This document shows positions 1 through 9,530 of a stretch of DNA of 32,405 nt, in pieces. The stretch is from assembly GCA_900546355.1 (NCBI GenBank), contig URCM01000023.1, positions 1 through 32,405 of the forward strand, written 5' to 3'. Origin of the DNA: an uncultured Bacteroides sp. (lineage in GTDB: Bacteria; Bacteroidota; Bacteroidia; Bacteroidales; Bacteroidaceae). The translations under genes and the position numbers were made by a program. Each line of letters begins with the position of its first letter. Position 1 is the stretch's first letter. The notes under the pieces are model-generated. The model was given only the letters and a program-made list of their open reading frames with translations, did no database searches and was not told the DNA's origin.

Positions 1-129
1 GAAAACGGATACATCAAGCCAAGAAAAACTTTTTGGAGAAATTCAAAACAGCTTCCTTCTATGTTGTAATCCAAATATCCAGAGAATTTTTTTATTTTAT
101 TAAAGGTTTTCATTAGCCTTGTAATCAAG

Positions 130-440
130 GAGTTGAAGAGGATGCAAGCTCTGCTGAGGAGCAACTTGCCAGCAATAGACTCCCTGCGTTACGCCGTAAC
201 ATTGTTGAGGGATGGGACATCGGTCCTGTCCCTTTGTGTTACGGATATCGCTGCATGGCTAAGAAAACCTGCCGTTTTCCTTGCCGGAACTTATTATATG
301 GACAACCTTCTATCAGTGAACCGGGAAGTTCCCGGTCACATGTTCCTTTTCAGTCCTATTAAAGTAAAATGCCGCATTCTTAAGAAAGCAGACCTGATGG
401 CTGCAAGAAACTGTCAGCGGTCATTCATATAGTTGTTGTC
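130..440 (-). ncRNA. Candidate guide (bridge/seek) RNA region of the IS1111-type element
   Basis: This non-coding right end is rich in short hairpins. GTTAC/GTAAC pairs at 188-200, GGGACA/TGTCCC at 214-232, GAAAAC/GTTTTC at 263-279, ACCGGGA/TCCCGGT at 320-336, and GCAG/CTGC at 388-404. IS1111-type elements are known to encode their target-specifying RNA in this position, between the transposase stop and the right end. The assignment comes from position and hairpin density; the RNA ends and target loops were not determined. A 99-codon open frame on the plus strand here has no protein-like features and no good start. Confidence 0.45.
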
Positions 441-447
441 CATCGTG

Positions 448-1530
448 TCATTCAACTGTCTCATTCTTATATCTCCTTTTATATTTCAAGACATAAAAGA
501 TCCGGTTCAGCAGCTTTCGGGCTATCCGCACAATGGCCTTGTTGGGCTCCATCCGCCGGGTCAGCTTTGAAAAAGCCATGTTCAAGGCCGGGTCAAGCAG
601 GGCTGCGAACCATGCGCATTCTATCAGTTTGCTTCTTAACTGCATTTGTCCCCGGAAGGTCATCTCCCCCTTATTGTCTTTCTCACCCGTGGAGTGGGAA
701 GTGGGGACAAGGCCGATATACCCCGCAAGCCTGTCCGAATTGGCGAAACGCCGTATGTCTTCCAGTTCGGCAAGGAAAGCCAAAGCCGTTATCATGCCTA
801 TGCCCGGGACGGAACGCAGCAGTCCGTAGTCGGTGGCATATCTGTCTGAACGGGAAAGCGCCCTCAGTTTTCGTGTCGCTTCCAGAAGAAGCCTGCGCTG
901 TGACTCTACGGAATCCAGCAAAAGGGAAAGGCCCGCACTCCCTTCCTCCGTATCCATGTGGATGCCGTTACGCAGCCAGTTCATGAAGGCGCGTGACCAG
1001 TGGGTGCCGCTGTGCCTGAATTCTTCAGGATAGTCAATCCCATAATAATACAGGAATGCCTTGATGCGCTGTTTCATTCTTGCCAGGTCACGGACAAGGG
1101 CGTCACGGCTGCGCAAAAGGGTACGGACCTCCAACGTCTCCCTGCAAGGGACATGGATGGCGGTCAGCTCATTGCTACGCAGAGACCTGGCTATTTTCCT
1201 GCTGTCCACCGCATCCGTCTTCTGAAGACGTTCCTTCTGGCTGGTGGAGACATCTGCCGGATTAACCACTATATTCTGTATTCCCATTGCAACCAGTTTA
1301 TAATGTGCCCAGAAGCCACTGAAACCGGCTTCATAGGCTGACAGATAGTTTCCGTTGGGAAAATGAGAATGAAGATAAGAGGACAGGGCTTCCGGACTCG
1401 GGGGCTGAACGAATGTCTTGTGGTGGAGATGCCCGCTCAGGATACTTACTGTCCAACTCTTCAAATGCACATCAATTCCTACGTAAATATTTTGTCCTTC
1501 AAAATTTAATGTGTTACTTTGTTTACGCAT
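448..1530 (-). CDS. IS110/IS1111-family transposase (DEDD recombinase)
   Basis: This 360-residue protein catalyses RNA-guided insertion and excision of its element. The N-terminal RuvC-like half shows the acidic tetrad: D20 in VGIDVH, E67 in YEAG, and D106 and D109 in KTDAVDSRK. The C-terminal half has the helix-hairpin motif PGIG (242-245) and the serine-bearing stretch PTSHSTGEKDNKG, where S278 or S280 is the likely catalytic serine. About 360 residues is a little longer than many family members but includes both domains, so the protein appears intact and possibly active. The ATG at 1528-1530 leaves a very short upstream end, so most of the element's non-coding sequence lies downstream. No function outside transposition is expected. 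Confidence 0.93.
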   Translation of the reverse strand: MRKQSNTLNFEGQNIYVGIDVHLKSWTVSILSGHLHHKTFVQPPSPEALSSYLHSHFPNGNYLSAYEAGFSGFWAHYKLVAMGIQNIVVNPADVSTSQKERLQKTDAVDSRKIARSLRSNELTAIHVPCRETLEVRTLLRSRDALVRDLARMKQRIKAFLYYYGIDYPEEFRHSGTHWSRAFMNWLRNGIHMDTEEGSAGLSLLLDSVESQRRLLLEATRKLRALSRSDRYATDYGLLRSVPGIGMITALAFLAELEDIRRFANSDRLAGYIGLVPTSHSTGEKDNKGEMTFRGQMQLRSKLIECAWFAALLDPALNMAFSKLTRRMEPNKAIVRIARKLLNRIFYVLKYKRRYKNETVE

Positions 1531-1677
1531 AAAGTCATAGGTTTTATTAAGTTATTTCTTTCATTTACAAATTTAATAATTCTCTTGGCTTTATGCTATT
1601 TTGCTAGCACATTACAAACATAGGAACTTATCGTGTGTTGATTGGGGATGACTCAAAAAGTTTCAAAATAAAAACAC

Positions 1678-1685
1678 TATCTTTG
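1678..1685 (+). promoter_or_regulatory. Possible -7 promoter element for the AraC regulator
   Basis: TATCTTTG matches the Bacteroides -7 consensus TAnnTTTG and lies 21 nt before the ATG at 1707. No convincing -33 TTTG is seen at the usual spacing, so the site is tentative. Confidence 0.35.
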
Positions 1686-1706
1686 TCGGAAATGTAAATA
1701 AAGAAT

Positions 1707-2564
1707 ATGCCGCAACCGCTTCCACAACATAAAGCCTTTATGCTGTCCGACTTCGGAATACGCCTTCGCAAGATGGTTTCCTCGCAAGATGGAGAAGCGC
1801 CCATGACGTATGCCCATCAAGATGACTATTATGTCATAGGCTTGGTTGAGAAGGGAACAGGATGCGGCATCATAGATTTTAATGAAATCTGTGTATCTCA
1901 TGGAGATGTGTTTATTATTCGGCCAGGGCAAGTGCATCGTTTTGTAAGCTCAAAAGAAATAGAAGGCTGGCTGCTTTTTGCCGACAGCAGTTTTATCGGT
2001 CATGGCGAGAAGTGCATTTTCGACAAGTTCCTATTGTATGCTGCAACACCGTCATTAAAAATTGAAGGGGAAAGGCTGGACGAGTTGAGACAAATCATTT
2101 CTATGCTTGCGAACCGGATAAACAGTATTACGGACGAGCTGGTAAAGGCTACGGTAAGAAAACTGGCAGAAACTTATATTGGCATTGTTGCCGAATCGGT
2201 AAGAGAAGCCGGTTTGCAACAGGAAAGACACAGCCGCAGGCATATCGAAATCGTCTTATCATTTATCCATCTTCTTGCCGAACGTCTTGCCGTCAACCGT
2301 TCTCCGTCGTATTATGCTTCGCTGCTGCACATTTCGCCTGTTTACCTGAATGAGGTAGTCAAGGAAGTCACAGGAATGAGTGTCACCTTATATATAAGGA
2401 ATGAGCTGATATTGCAAGCCAAGCGTTTGCTTGTCTATACCGGCCTTGCCGTAAAGGAAGTCTCTGACCGCCTCGGTATAGATGATTATGCATATTTCAC
2501 ACGGATATTTACACAAACAACAGGCATAAGCCCTACTACATTCCGGCAAAAGAACCTTGAATAG
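1707..2564 (+). CDS. AraC-family transcriptional regulator
   Basis: This 285-residue cytoplasmic regulator has a cupin-like N-terminal ligand-binding half (about residues 30-110, with HGDVFIIRPGQVHRF typical of the AraC cupin fold). The C-terminal AraC-type DNA-binding domain spans about residues 185-283 and has two helix-turn-helix units. The second unit contains the family hallmark VKEVSDRLGIDDYAYFTRIF followed by GISPTTFRQ. The length is normal. It reads toward the iron-sulfur protein gene 69 nt downstream and may control it or the SusC/SusD locus beyond, but neither link is shown by the sequence. The inducer cannot be deduced. Confidence 0.9.
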   Translation: MPQPLPQHKAFMLSDFGIRLRKMVSSQDGEAPMTYAHQDDYYVIGLVEKGTGCGIIDFNEICVSHGDVFIIRPGQVHRFVSSKEIEGWLLFADSSFIGHGEKCIFDKFLLYAATPSLKIEGERLDELRQIISMLANRINSITDELVKATVRKLAETYIGIVAESVREAGLQQERHSRRHIEIVLSFIHLLAERLAVNRSPSYYASLLHISPVYLNEVVKEVTGMSVTLYIRNELILQAKRLLVYTGLAVKEVSDRLGIDDYAYFTRIFTQTTGISPTTFRQKNLE

Positions 2565-2612
2565 TCCAAGCATTGCCTTGTTCCGTCCATGTCCTTTTCA
2601 GGTTGCGTCCCT

Positions 2613-2620
2613 TAATTTTG
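2613..2620 (+). promoter_or_regulatory. Possible -7 promoter element for the iron-sulfur membrane protein
   Basis: TAATTTTG fits TAnnTTTG and sits 13 nt before the ATG at 2634. No good -33 element is seen at 19-21 nt upstream. Confidence 0.3.
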
Positions 2621-2633
2621 TAGCAAAAAAAGA

Positions 2634-3269
2634 ATGGCAATGAAAAGAACAACAACTGCTTATGTCGCAATGAATCCGCGCCGCTGCATGGCGTGCTGGA
2701 AATGTGTAGAAAAGTGCCCGAAGAAAGTAATCGGTAAAACCGGTTTCTTAGGACACAGGCATGTGATATTCGAAAACGCAGACGCCTGTATCGGATGTAA
2801 TAAATGTATAAAGACCTGTCCTCAAGGTGTTTTCTTCAAACCGGATGCATCGGTTTCTTGTACGATGAATATGGGGATGGCATTCCGCATAGAGCGGTTG
2901 TTGCCATTAGCATTCGTGGCATCTGCCGTTACGGGCATCGGGCTGCACATTGCCGGGCATGGTACCAGTCATGAAACGTGGCACAATTGGGGAGTAGCCC
3001 ATGTGGTGGCATCTTTCATCTGGCTTTTATCGGTAATGGCTCATGTGAGGCGGCATAAGCATTGGTATAAAACTCTTGTTTCAAAAAGAGTTACGTGCAA
3101 ACGCCTGATAACCTTTTTCCTGTCCATAGCCTTTTTGATTGTGGCAGTTACGGGCATCTTGCTGGTAGCTTATATGGAAGGACCAGGCTCTTCCATAGGA
3201 TTGTGGCATTACAAACTCGGCATATTGTTATGGGTGCTTTCCCTGATTCATGCTCTTTATCGGAAATAG
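2634..3269 (+). CDS. Membrane protein with two [4Fe-4S] ferredoxin motifs and a DUF4405-like cytochrome b-type region
   Basis: The 211-residue protein begins with a bacterial dicluster ferredoxin domain: C18, C21, C24, C28-P and C52, C55, C58, C62-P, which would bind two [4Fe-4S] clusters. Four hydrophobic segments follow at about residues 82-103, 116-137, 150-174 and 185-208. Histidines in or next to the helices (for example GLHIAGHG and LWHYKLG) could bind haem, as proposed for DUF4405-type cytochrome b-like proteins. It is therefore likely an inner-membrane electron-transfer protein; donor and acceptor are unknown. It follows the AraC gene in the same direction. A second ATG lies two codons in, at 2640, and could be the start instead. 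Confidence 0.8.
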   Translation: MAMKRTTTAYVAMNPRRCMACWKCVEKCPKKVIGKTGFLGHRHVIFENADACIGCNKCIKTCPQGVFFKPDASVSCTMNMGMAFRIERLLPLAFVASAVTGIGLHIAGHGTSHETWHNWGVAHVVASFIWLLSVMAHVRRHKHWYKTLVSKRVTCKRLITFFLSIAFLIVAVTGILLVAYMEGPGSSIGLWHYKLGILLWVLSLIHALYRK

Positions 3270-3473
3270 TGGGAAATATTCGTTTCATGCCGAACCACTG
3301 GATGGTTGGTAATGTTTAAAGGGAGATTCAAGAAATATCCGGTTGACGTATTCTAGATGCTCTAGTGGCATTCCGTTACAATATTTTCAGGATTTGCTTT
3401 CATATATTAAAACAATTTTGTAATATTGCAACAATTTTAGCGAATGAAACACCTTTAAACAATACAAGAAAGT

Positions 3474-6400
3474 ATGAGACGAACGACATTTTATCGCTAC
3501 CGTTTCTTCCTGACTTTGGCAGCTATTTGGCTGCTCACTCTTGAAGGAATGGCACAAGGTGCGTATAACCGTACCATTCACGGTATCGTGACCGATGAAA
3601 ATAACGAACCGCTTCCTGCGGCATACGTTAAACAGGTAGTTGAGGCAGAAGGCAATTCCATTGCCGGCATCATCACAGACATGAACGGTCATTTCAGTCT
3701 GACACTTCCCAAATCAACACAAGAAATCGAGGTTTCCTTTGTAGGCTACGAAACCCAGCGGGTTCGCCTGACGGCAGCAGTTGATTATGCCATTCACCTC
3801 CAGCCTGCTACCGAACTGCTGGACGAAGTGGTAGTGACGGGTTATCAGACCATTTCGAAGGAGCGGGCAACAGGAGCTTTCTCGAAAGTAAATGCCGATC
3901 AGCTGGAAACCCAACGCATACCGGACATCAGTTCGATGCTGGAAGGACGGGTGGCCGGATTCAGCGACGGGCAAATCCGTGGAGTCACTTCCATGAACGG
4001 ACTGACTACTCCTTTGTATGTCATCGATGGTTTCCCTGTAGAGAAGACTACCAATGATGGTTACGGCAATTGGATAGAAAGCGTGCCCGACATGAATCCT
4101 GAAGACATTGAAAGTATTACCGTACTGAAGGATGCAGCCGCCACTTCCATTTACGGAGCACGTGCGGCAAACGGCGTTGTGGTTATTACTACCAAGCGTG
4201 CCAAGAAAGACCAGCTCAACATTTCATTCTCTGCCACACTTACCGTACAGCCTTATTCTACCTATGCCGACAAGTATCTTGCTGATGCTGCCACTATGAT
4301 AGGACTGGAAAGAGAATGGGCAGCACAGAATCCTAATTTGCAGGGAGAAGGGGCTTCTGCTTATGCGCAAAGCCTGTTGGATGACAATACCTACACATCG
4401 CAAGGAATCCGCGCCCTGTTAGGGTATTATGCCGGAACACTGTCCGAAGCCGATATGAACGCGCGCCTGACATCACTGGCATCGCGCGGTTATCGTTATT
4501 ACGATGATATAGAACGCTACGGCATGCGCAATCCTTTTACGCAACAATACAACCTGAGCATCGGTAAAGGAAGCGAACGAAACACATTCAATGCTTCGGT
4601 CAGCTATCAGGGACAACAGATGAGCGACAAGTTTTCGGATAACCGCTCCATTGGTATCAACCTGCAGAACTCGACCCAAATTACCCGATGGCTGACCTTG
4701 GAGGTAGGCACTTACCTCAATTACGGAAGCGGTACAACGCAAAGTTACAGTCTTTTCTCGCCAGGATATACGTATATGCCTTACGATGGATTGATGAACG
4801 ATGACGGTACGCGGTATACCAACCGGCAGGAAGACCGTTACAACGCATCACAAATGAGTACGCTGGTTTCCAACGGGCTGTATAACCTCGATATTACGCC
4901 ATTGGACGAAACTGGAATGAATCTGACAGACCATCGTAATTTCAGCAATCGTACTTTCGCTCGCCTGAGTTTTAAGTTCACCGATTGGCTGAAATATACG
5001 GCTTCGTTTCAGTATGAATATGCGAACTACACGACCGAACAACTCCAGAATAAGGAATCGTATGATGTGCGTAATACCATTAATACATACGCCTCGGCAA
5101 ACGGTGATGGTACGGCTACGTTCAATATCCCTTACGGCAATATCTTCTTTACCTCGGGAAATGTAACCCATGCCTATAACTTCCGCCAGCAGCTGGATTT
5201 CGACAAGACATTCGGCGGCATACATGAGGTAACGGCACTTTTCGGAACCGAGACGCGCGAGAACAAGAATAACTTCGACAACCGTACCTTATATAATTAC
5301 GACCCCGACCTGCTGACGTATTCACTCATCGACCAAGCTGCGCTCAGTACCATGGGAAGCATTTGGGGATGGGGCAGTTTCGGAACTGGGAATGTAGCAT
5401 ACATCAATGAACTGACCAACCGTTATGTGTCATTTTATGGTAATGCGGCATATACGTACGACGGAAAATATACCGTGACCGGCAGCATCCGTTGGGATAA
5501 AACAAATCTGTTTGCAACTGGTTCGAAATATCAAAAGCGTCCCATCTGGTCAGTCGGTGCGGCGTGGAATGTCAACCGTGAGAAATTCATGCACGATATT
5601 GATTGGATAAACATGCTTAAATTACGCTTCAGTTATGGTATCGGGGGTAATATCGCCAAAGATTCGGCTCCTTATATGACTGCTTATTATAACAATAATA
5701 TGCATGTGGGCGGAATTTCCGGAACCATACAAAGTCGCCCTAATCCTGATTTGCGTTGGGAAAAAACAACCACTACCAATATCGGTATTGATTTTTCTCT
5801 TTTGAAAAACCGTCTGAACGGTTCTATCGAATATTACAATAAGAAAGGTTCCGATTTGCTTGCCAATACAAACGGTGTGCCTACCGAAGGTTGGGGGTAT
5901 AGCACCTATACCATTAACAACGGTAAGATGACCAACCAAGGATTCGAACTTTCGCTTTCAGGCACCGCTATCAGCACGCGAGATTGGACATGGGACATCG
6001 GCGGCGTATTGGGATACAACAAGAATAAAGTGACATACGTCAACGTAGAAGCACCTGTTTCTTACTTGGTTATTGATTATCCTTCTGCTTATCCGCGTGT
6101 GGGGAATCCTTACAATGCCATTTATGGATATCAATGGGCGGGATTGAGCGCTACCGGTACTCCGCAAGTATATGATGCAGAGGGAAACCTGTTTACTGAT
6201 ATGGAACCGACTGAAATAGAAGATCTCATTTATTTGGGAACCACAGTACCTGTTTACAGTGGTGCTATCAATACTACATTGCGTTGGCGCAACTGGGAAT
6301 TGGCTGCACAGTTCCTTTTCGAGGGAGGACATAAGATGCGCAATACCAATGTGGCTTATCTCTCCGGTATGGGTCCCGTAAGCAAGCGCATTGCTGACCG

Positions 6401-6722
6401 CTGGCAACAACCCGGTGACGAAGCACATACGGATGTGCCACGTTATATCTCTTCGGAAAGTACTCTTTACAATTACAATTACTATAATATGTACGCCCGT
6501 TCTTCGGTTAACGTTATTGATGCCAGCAATTGGAGGATGAAGAACCTTTCGCTGACTTATCGTCTGCCAAGCAGTGTATGCGACAAATTGTATGTGAAGA
6601 ACGCACGCATCATGATAGGTATGGAAAACGCGTTTACCGTAGCCAAAAGTGATGATGCCAAATACTTACTGGGTGGCTATGCCAAGCCGAATTACCTCTG
6701 TGGTATTTACCTGAACTTTTAA
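3474..6722 (+). CDS. SusC/RagA-family TonB-linked outer-membrane transporter
   Basis: This 1082-residue protein is an outer-membrane channel that imports glycan fragments delivered by its SusD partner, energised through TonB. A signal peptide (cleavage near MAQG, about residue 26) is followed by a carboxypeptidase-regulatory-like domain (about 33-108). The SusC/RagA hallmark LLDEVVVTGYQ comes next, then a TonB plug domain (about 120-240, with DPEDIESITVLKDAAATSIYG-like sequence and ANGVVVITTK). A long beta-barrel ends in an aromatic residue, LNF. The length is usual for the family and the frame is intact. The SusD gene starts 19 nt after the stop. It appears to head a three-gene unit with SusD and a TlpA-like protein. 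Confidence 0.95.
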   Translation: MRRTTFYRYRFFLTLAAIWLLTLEGMAQGAYNRTIHGIVTDENNEPLPAAYVKQVVEAEGNSIAGIITDMNGHFSLTLPKSTQEIEVSFVGYETQRVRLTAAVDYAIHLQPATELLDEVVVTGYQTISKERATGAFSKVNADQLETQRIPDISSMLEGRVAGFSDGQIRGVTSMNGLTTPLYVIDGFPVEKTTNDGYGNWIESVPDMNPEDIESITVLKDAAATSIYGARAANGVVVITTKRAKKDQLNISFSATLTVQPYSTYADKYLADAATMIGLEREWAAQNPNLQGEGASAYAQSLLDDNTYTSQGIRALLGYYAGTLSEADMNARLTSLASRGYRYYDDIERYGMRNPFTQQYNLSIGKGSERNTFNASVSYQGQQMSDKFSDNRSIGINLQNSTQITRWLTLEVGTYLNYGSGTTQSYSLFSPGYTYMPYDGLMNDDGTRYTNRQEDRYNASQMSTLVSNGLYNLDITPLDETGMNLTDHRNFSNRTFARLSFKFTDWLKYTASFQYEYANYTTEQLQNKESYDVRNTINTYASANGDGTATFNIPYGNIFFTSGNVTHAYNFRQQLDFDKTFGGIHEVTALFGTETRENKNNFDNRTLYNYDPDLLTYSLIDQAALSTMGSIWGWGSFGTGNVAYINELTNRYVSFYGNAAYTYDGKYTVTGSIRWDKTNLFATGSKYQKRPIWSVGAAWNVNREKFMHDIDWINMLKLRFSYGIGGNIAKDSAPYMTAYYNNNMHVGGISGTIQSRPNPDLRWEKTTTTNIGIDFSLLKNRLNGSIEYYNKKGSDLLANTNGVPTEGWGYSTYTINNGKMTNQGFELSLSGTAISTRDWTWDIGGVLGYNKNKVTYVNVEAPVSYLVIDYPSAYPRVGNPYNAIYGYQWAGLSATGTPQVYDAEGNLFTDMEPTEIEDLIYLGTTVPVYSGAINTTLRWRNWELAAQFLFEGGHKMRNTNVAYLSGMGPVSKRIADRWQQPGDEAHTDVPRYISSESTLYNYNYYNMYARSSVNVIDASNWRMKNLSLTYRLPSSVCDKLYVKNARIMIGMENAFTVAKSDDAKYLLGGYAKPNYLCGIYLNF

Positions 6723-6741
6723 CTAAAATGATTACAGATTT

Positions 6742-8160
6742 ATGAAACACGTCATTTACATCTATATGCTTGTATGCGGGCTGGTTTTCAGCTCCTGCAA
6801 CGATTATCTGGATATTGTGCCAAAAGGTAATAAAATTCCGTCTACTCTTGCCGATTATGAAGCTCTGTTGCGTGATGAGTATGCTATCGGACAGACTTCC
6901 ATCAGCAATGCCCTTTATTTGCTGAATGACTATTACGTAACGGTCTCTAACCTGAATAGTCCCACCCTGACCCGTGCTAACTATATGTGGGATGAGACTG
7001 CTGATCGTATCTTGTTGAACAATGCCGATGAAAGTACATATTATCAGCTTTATGCTGCTATCTCTTCGTGCAACCTGATTGTAGAAAACGTGCCTTCTGC
7101 CACCGAAGCCACTGATGCCGAACGTGCCGAAGTCATCGCTTATGCCAAAGTTATCCGTTCCCTTTGTTATTTCGTATTGGCAAACTATTATGCCGATACG
7201 TATGATGCGGCAACCGCCGGCGAAAAGCTGAGCGTACCCCTCATCACAAGTGCCAATATCAATGCTCCTTCGCAGCAAGTGACCATACAGGTTATATACG
7301 ACTTCATCATCCAAGGAGTGCAGGAAGCAATTGACGGTGGATTGCCCGAACAATCGATGACCGTGCTTCATCCCAATCTGGGCGCCGCATACGCCCTGCT
7401 GGCACGTGTATATTTGCAGATGCAGAATTACAGCGAAGCATTAAGCTATGCCAACTTAGCTCTTGGACAAAATGACCAGCTTTACGACTGGAACGCTTAT
7501 TACGATGAACATCGTTCCACGATTGAGAATCCGGAAGACTATACCGGACTACCCACACCTACCGATTACTCGTATGTGGAGAACTATTATTTCCGTTGCG
7601 GAAACGGTTCGCCAAACTACACGACCAATGAACTCAATATACCGGTAGAGCGTGCCGAACGTTTTGAAGAGGGAGATGCACGTTTCTTATCCCGTTGGAA
7701 ACTTTATTCGCAAAACCAAGACACGTACTACCGTGGAGTAGGAAACGGTTATTTCAACTGGGGAGGACTGACCACTACAGAAGTTTATCTTATCAAGGCA
7801 GAATGCCAGGCACGTCTGGCACATGGAGGAGATTTCACAGAAGCGATGAACACCCTGAACGCTGTGCGCCAAACCCGTATCCGTCCCGAAGTATACCAGC
7901 CGCTGACTGCCTCGACATTAACCGAAGCTATCGAACTGATTCGCCGTACCAAAGACAATGAACTGATATTCTCCATTGTACCCTTTGCCGATGCACGCCG
8001 CTTCAACCAAGAAGGTACGTATGCACGCACCATGACGAAAACCTACGAAGGTGAAACTTATACGCTTCGTCCGGATTCTCATCTGTGGACAATGCCTTTC
8101 CCGGCAGGTGCTATTAACAATCCCGGAAACGGAAGCATTCAACAAAACGTGTCTAAATAA
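6742..8160 (+). CDS. SusD/RagB-family outer-membrane glycan-binding lipoprotein
   Basis: The 472-residue protein is the cell-surface lid that captures substrate for the SusC channel encoded just upstream. The signal peptide ends in a lipobox, FSSC, with lipidated C19, followed by the SusD-typical NDYLDIVPKG. The middle has the tetratricopeptide-like helices characteristic of the family (AYALLARVYLQMQNYSEALSYA region), and the C-terminal part contains the usual LIKAECQARL and RRFNQEG-type motifs. It is somewhat shorter than many SusD proteins but not visibly truncated. Ligand specificity cannot be read from the sequence; the nearby GH115 gene suggests a uronic-acid-bearing glycan. Confidence 0.93.
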   Translation: MKHVIYIYMLVCGLVFSSCNDYLDIVPKGNKIPSTLADYEALLRDEYAIGQTSISNALYLLNDYYVTVSNLNSPTLTRANYMWDETADRILLNNADESTYYQLYAAISSCNLIVENVPSATEATDAERAEVIAYAKVIRSLCYFVLANYYADTYDAATAGEKLSVPLITSANINAPSQQVTIQVIYDFIIQGVQEAIDGGLPEQSMTVLHPNLGAAYALLARVYLQMQNYSEALSYANLALGQNDQLYDWNAYYDEHRSTIENPEDYTGLPTPTDYSYVENYYFRCGNGSPNYTTNELNIPVERAERFEEGDARFLSRWKLYSQNQDTYYRGVGNGYFNWGGLTTTEVYLIKAECQARLAHGGDFTEAMNTLNAVRQTRIRPEVYQPLTASTLTEAIELIRRTKDNELIFSIVPFADARRFNQEGTYARTMTKTYEGETYTLRPDSHLWTMPFPAGAINNPGNGSIQQNVSK

Positions 8161-8180
8161 AAATACATAAAACAACAAGT

Positions 8181-9353
8181 ATGAAAGTAACAAACTTAAT
8201 GCAAATCTTGCTGCTGGGAACCCTTACGGCAGCTTGTACATCCCAAGCCCCTAAAGACGGTTATCTGATAAGTGGAACGATTGAAGGACTTCCAGACAGT
8301 GCCTACGTGCAACTCATGCCAGTATGTCACGAAAAAAGTGACCCGATAGCCGACACTCTGGCAATCGGAGGCAAATTCACCTTTATCGGGAAAATGGAAG
8401 AACCCCGCGCCGTATTACTTACCGTAAAAGACGCCTACGGCTCGCGCCGCCTGATGCTGGAAAATACAGCTATCGAAATCAAAGGTGCGGTTGTATCGGA
8501 AGATGTGAATGGAACTCCCTCGTATAGTCTCGACAAGTTATCCGTAAGTGGGTCTCCCCTGACAGCCCGTTACGATTCGCTGATGGCGGTACGCGGTCGT
8601 ATGGATTCTCTATTCAATGCCAACCAGCAAGAACATAAAGCTCTCCTCGATGCTATACAAGAAGCCTATCAGGCAAAAGACCAGGCAAAAGTGGCAGAGT
8701 TGCGTGCAAGCGAGGCCGGTAAGCAAATGGCAGAAGATGAAATGCGTTTCTTCCAGACCGTAGATTCTGTTTATCGCCAAACGGTAATGGAAAACAAGGA
8801 CACTTACTGGGGACCGTTGCTGATGATTTCGCTCACTTCTTACATGAACGAAGGCATGCGCTCGTGGTACGAAGAACTCTCACCTGCCGCACAAGCCTCT
8901 TATTATGGAAAACTGGTGAAAGACGAACTTTACCCGACTGGTAAAATTGGTGATAAGATGCCTGAATTTATGGTAAAAGATGCATCGGGAAAAGAAATCA
9001 CTCTCCAAGAACTCTGCCAAGGAAAGAAATACATCCTGATTGACTTTTGGGCATCGTGGTGTAATCCGTGTCGCAAGGAAATTCCTAATATCAAAAAACT
9101 TTATGCACAGTACGCTTCTGAAGGTTTTGAGGTAATCAGTATTTCCATTGATAAGAAAAAAACCGATTGGGAAAAAGCTGTAAAAGAAGAACAGTTGAAA
9201 TGGCCTAACTTCTTGGATGAAACCGGAGTGGCAAAGCTTTACAAGGTAAGAGCTGTTCCGACCATGTATCTGATAGATGCCGAAGGTCGGATGGTCGGTG
9301 ATAATCTGAGAGGAGAAGCGTTGGCAGAAAAATTGGCTGATTTATTCGATTGA
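8181..9353 (+). CDS. TlpA-like thiol-disulfide oxidoreductase lipoprotein with N-terminal DUF4369
   Basis: The 390-residue protein has a lipoprotein signal (lipobox TAAC, C19). It continues with a DUF4369-like beta-rich domain (about 27-125), a charged helical linker (about 130-215) and a C-terminal AhpC/TSA-thioredoxin domain (about 250-388). The redox motif is C294-N-P-C297 in FWASWCNPCRKE, and the cis-proline loop is seen as RAVPTMYL. Such proteins act outside the cytoplasm in thiol-disulfide exchange. It starts 20 nt after the SusD stop, so it is probably co-transcribed. Redoxin lipoproteins are common behind SusC/SusD pairs in Bacteroidales, but their role in glycan use is not established. 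The stop is followed by a terminator-like hairpin. Confidence 0.9.
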   Translation: MKVTNLMQILLLGTLTAACTSQAPKDGYLISGTIEGLPDSAYVQLMPVCHEKSDPIADTLAIGGKFTFIGKMEEPRAVLLTVKDAYGSRRLMLENTAIEIKGAVVSEDVNGTPSYSLDKLSVSGSPLTARYDSLMAVRGRMDSLFNANQQEHKALLDAIQEAYQAKDQAKVAELRASEAGKQMAEDEMRFFQTVDSVYRQTVMENKDTYWGPLLMISLTSYMNEGMRSWYEELSPAAQASYYGKLVKDELYPTGKIGDKMPEFMVKDASGKEITLQELCQGKKYILIDFWASWCNPCRKEIPNIKKLYAQYASEGFEVISISIDKKKTDWEKAVKEEQLKWPNFLDETGVAKLYKVRAVPTMYLIDAEGRMVGDNLRGEALAEKLADLFD

Positions 9354-9382
9354 CTTTGACTTCATTATGCCAATATGCAGTT

Positions 9383-9419
9383 ACGGAAATGCAATGGATT
9401 TTTTCAGATGCATTTCCGT
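9383..9419. terminator. Bidirectional hairpin terminator between convergent genes
   Basis: An 11-bp perfect inverted repeat, ACGGAAATGCA and TGCATTTCCGT, encloses a 15-nt loop. It lies 30 nt after the TlpA-like gene stop and about 110 nt beyond the stop of the convergent GH115 gene. A T-rich stretch (TTGTTTTATA) follows on the plus strand. Termination in both directions is an inference from position and structure. Confidence 0.65.
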
Positions 9420-9530
9420 GATTGTTTTATATACAGCCTCTGGTAAGTTGAGATAATGCATGCATATATCTGCGTGAGGATGTGTAATATGGCTTACGCT
9501 TTCATCAACTTGTATGGTATAAGTTTCTGG

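Larger units (their letters stand above)
10..1600 (-). mobile_element. IS110-family insertion sequence, IS1111-type
   Basis: The element holds one DEDD transposase on the minus strand. A 9-bp inverted repeat, AAGCCAAGA at 16-24 and its complement TCTTGGCTT at 1583-1591, flanks the gene, and bases around it also match (CAT before it on both sides in element orientation). Subterminal repeats a few bases inside the ends are known for the IS1111 subgroup; the IS110 subgroup lacks them. Only about 70 nt lie upstream of the transposase start but about 430 nt lie downstream, again as in IS1111 members, whose guide RNA is in the right end. Exact ends are not fixed because this family makes no clear target duplication; the outer limits given are estimates. 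Confidence 0.8.

Noticed and set aside
133..432. Plus-strand 99-codon open frame near the window start
   Set aside because: It lies in the structured non-coding end of the IS1111-type element, begins with TTG, and its translation has no protein-like pattern.
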